Shown in pieces: positions 53,721 to 54,950 of a stretch of DNA of 54,950 bases. The DNA is from an uncultured Parvibacter sp. (GTDB taxonomy: Bacteria > Actinomycetota > Coriobacteriia > Coriobacteriales > Eggerthellaceae): assembly GCA_947649875.1 (NCBI GenBank), contig CANSTH010000002.1:1-54950 (forward strand), given 5' to 3'. Every line of letters starts with the position of its first letter. Within the stretch, counting starts at the first letter, position 1. Below the pieces are notes generated by a model. That model was not told the origin of the DNA, made no database searches, and saw nothing but the letters and a program-made list of their open reading frames with translations. Position numbers and translations under genes: made by a program.

Positions 53721-54950
53721 CTAGGCATCGGCGCCGTCCGGCTGTTCTGCGTGCTGGCGCATGAAGTCGAGAATCTCCTGTCGAGAATGGAGGTTCGTCT
53801 TGGCATAGATGCGGGTGATATGGGTGTGAACCGTAGTTGGCGAAACGTAGAGCTCTTCCGCCACCCTCTTTTGCGTGTAGCCCAGGGCGTAGAGGGCAAG
53901 CACGTCCACTTCCCTCTCGGACAGCAGGAATAGCTCGCCCATATTCGCTGCTCGTTCGCGCATGGCCCGCAGGTGGAAATCCCCTTTTTCCTCCTGAACG
54001 TCCAAACCAAGCAAGCGCTCGAAGGCTGTGGCTTTTTCGAAGCGCTCTGCACCTGCATCCTCTTCGTTAAGCAAGCCTGCCATAGCAGCAGCTTCGGAAG
54101 CGCCCCCGGGGGCAACACCCAGGGGAAGGACATCCATCGCGCTCATCTCAGGCAAATCAATGCTTCCACCGTTCGGAGCAGCCGGACGCAGCGGAATATC
54201 ATGCCCCTGCGAACACGCCGAAAACGCACCCGAGCGAAGGGTTGAAGCCGAGGCAAACGCACCCGCCCGAGAAGACGAAGCCGAGGCGATCGCGCCCACA
54301 CGCCCCCGCATCGCAGAAGAAGAGATACTTTCGTGCTCGGCAAATCGCGCCACATCTATTAGCTTCACCAAAATGATCTGGGTTGACACCAGCAAAAACA
54401 AGCTTATCAGAGCGCCGGTAAAATGGTTGTTCCCGCCTATGGGCAACACCGCCAACAGCAGACGCCCAAGATCGTGGGAGCCAAGCCACATAAGCCAGGT
54501 CACGTTCACGTAGTAGAACAGCTGACGCCATCCGTAGTCCATAAGCGCAATCATCAGATGCCACACCATTCCGGTCATGGCAACGTCCAGCAAGCGAGCA
54601 GCCACCGTCCCTGGTTCCAGATTTCCGGGGAAGGCGTTGTAAAGCACAAGGGCGATAGCCGCCAGAAGCTCCATGACAATCCAGACGCCAATCATCATCA
54701 TTCGCCGGTCGTCGCGAATGGCGGCTCCGATAACGACGAGGCACAGGGCTGCCGTAAGCGCAAGCAGCAACACTTCTGCGGCGGTTCCGAGGGTTTTCGG
54801 CTCGTCATTGGGAAATCCGCACAGAAAGCCAGCAACCAGCGAGATGGCCATGAGCCCGATGGCACACGCCACAAGAAAGCGCTTGTTCGCTCTGCCAGAA
54901 CGCAGAAAGGCAAAGTAGTCGTCGGCCGTGCTGGCACTATCGGGTCCCAA
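53721..54950 (-). CDS. Multi-TM LuxR-type membrane regulator (5' end outside the window)
   Basis: LLSEREVDVLALYALGYTQKRVAEELYVSPTTVHTHITRIYAKTNLHSRQEILDFM and upstream TM segments. Confidence 0.9.
   Translation of the reverse strand: MGPDSASTADDYFAFLRSGRANKRFLVACAIGLMAISLVAGFLCGFPNDEPKTLGTAAEVLLLALTAALCLVVIGAAIRDDRRMMMIGVWIVMELLAAIALVLYNAFPGNLEPGTVAARLLDVAMTGMVWHLMIALMDYGWRQLFYYVNVTWLMWLGSHDLGRLLLAVLPIGGNNHFTGALISLFLLVSTQIILVKLIDVARFAEHESISSSAMRGRVGAIASASSSRAGAFASASTLRSGAFSACSQGHDIPLRPAAPNGGSIDLPEMSAMDVLPLGVAPGGASEAAAMAGLLNEEDAGAERFEKATAFERLLGLDVQEEKGDFHLRAMRERAANMGELFLLSEREVDVLALYALGYTQKRVAEELYVSPTTVHTHITRIYAKTNLHSRQEILDFMRQHAEQPDGADA

Overview
The window is about 55 kb of GC-rich DNA that reads like an Eggerthellaceae/Coriobacteriia chromosome. 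That assignment is an inference from gene content and style; no search was run. Two respiratory-type molybdopterin oxidoreductase loci dominate. Locus 1 (about 3.5-11.5 kb) has a Tat-exported 1134-aa Mo enzyme and a 4Fe-4S partner, divergent from a multi-TM LuxR regulator, which is followed by an acidic uncharacterised protein and a TorD-like chaperone. Locus 2 (about 35.2-44.2 kb) has a TorD-like protein, another uncharacterised protein, DmsA/B/C-like subunits and NapG/NapH-like ferredoxins, divergent from a second multi-TM LuxR regulator. A third such regulator is cut by the right edge. Other genes include purC, purB, a two-component system, an ECF sigma factor with a DUF4179-like partner, two TrkA/KtrA-like genes, an Nramp/MgtE-N-CBS pair, SSS and NhaC transporters, two RelB/DinJ-PIN toxin-antitoxin pairs, a PaaK-like ligase, a SEC-C protein, DJ-1/PfpI, a radical SAM protein, HxlR and tRNA-Phe. 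The most interesting unexplained items are: (i) an AbiEi/DUF559-like nuclease-fold gene whose 3' end runs into a cluster of GTACAAATCT inverted repeats; (ii) an unnamed protein family next to the TorD chaperone in both Mo loci; (iii) two dispersed palindromic repeat families; (iv) a 200-bp imperfect palindrome; (v) a 103-bp duplication carrying the tRNA-Phe 3' end; and (vi) a TA cassette bracketed by a duplicated gene tail. No CRISPR array was seen. All homology calls are by eye from motifs.
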